From positions 1-5,256 of the forward strand of contig JAEUMC010000791.1 of the NCBI GenBank assembly GCA_016793415.1: a stretch of 5,256 bases of DNA. The letters run 5' to 3'. The notes below the pieces were generated by a model, which had not been told where the DNA came from, ran no database searches, and saw only the letters and a list, made by a program, of their open reading frames with translations. This DNA is from Devosia sp. GTDB taxonomy: Bacteria > Pseudomonadota > Alphaproteobacteria > Rhizobiales > Devosiaceae. Positions 5,238 through 5,256 of this stretch are shown here, in pieces. The position numbers and the translations under genes were made by a program. Numbering within the stretch: the first letter of the stretch is position 1; each line of letters opens with the position of its first letter.

Positions 5238-5251
5238 TTGAGCTACATCAA
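5238..5251. promoter_or_regulatory. FNR/FixK-type box near the right edge
   Basis: TTGAGCTACATCAA matches TTGAT-N4-ATCAA at 9 of 10 positions. Its centre is 37 bases from that of the 5201 box. The target gene is presumably just beyond the edge, so the assignment rests on sequence alone. Confidence 0.52.
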
Positions 5252-5256
5252 GGGCG

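Noticed and set aside
4963..5241. Possible small + strand protein in the right-hand interval
   Set aside because: The composition is Ser/Pro/Arg-rich without motif, it overlaps the start of the unknown gene, three hairpins and an FNR-like box, and no ribosome binding site was found.

Overview
The window is GC-rich, with codon use typical of a high-GC alphaproteobacterium. RluA resemblance, a CCA-encoding tRNA-Arg, a candidate Pho box and repeated FNR/FixK-type 'anaeroboxes' suggest a Hyphomicrobiales-like organism, but this lineage call is an inference.

Left part (1-2651), ordinary chromosome. A Gfo/Idh/MocA-type NAD(P)-dependent oxidoreductase runs leftward off the window edge (908 to 1, C-terminus missing). 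Divergent from it is rluA (1063-1731), a 23S rRNA/tRNA pseudouridine synthase. A short spacer carrying a candidate PhoB box precedes a very acidic, Ala-rich protein of unknown function (1849-2496). A perfect 10-bp terminator-like hairpin (2508-2532), a weak promoter candidate and tRNA-Arg(CCG) (2575-2651) follow.

Right part (2652-5256), a low-oxygen/stress module. About 450 bases without a convincing gene separate the tRNA from a small secreted c-type cytochrome (3106-3519, TTG start with a strong ribosome binding site). Then come an N-terminally truncated phosphoribosyltransferase remnant with a ruined PRPP loop (3544-3948), a universal stress protein with an intact ATP-binding motif (4033-4551) and, convergent to it, a 133-residue protein of unknown function (4974-4573). 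The last 280 bases contain no convincing gene but hold three abutting hairpins and three FNR/FixK-like boxes.

The unifying signal is six TTGAN-N4-NNCAA palindromes (2926, 3006, 3964, 5027, 5201, 5238). All lie right of the tRNA and outside the intact genes, and I saw none in the first 2.9 kb. They place the cytochrome, the stress protein, the unknown 133-residue protein and probably an unseen gene beyond the right edge under one FNR/FixK-type oxygen-responsive regulator. The most speculative idea is that the box at 5027 also drives a structured small RNA at about 5075-5202: the first hairpin starts where a class II FNR promoter would start transcription.
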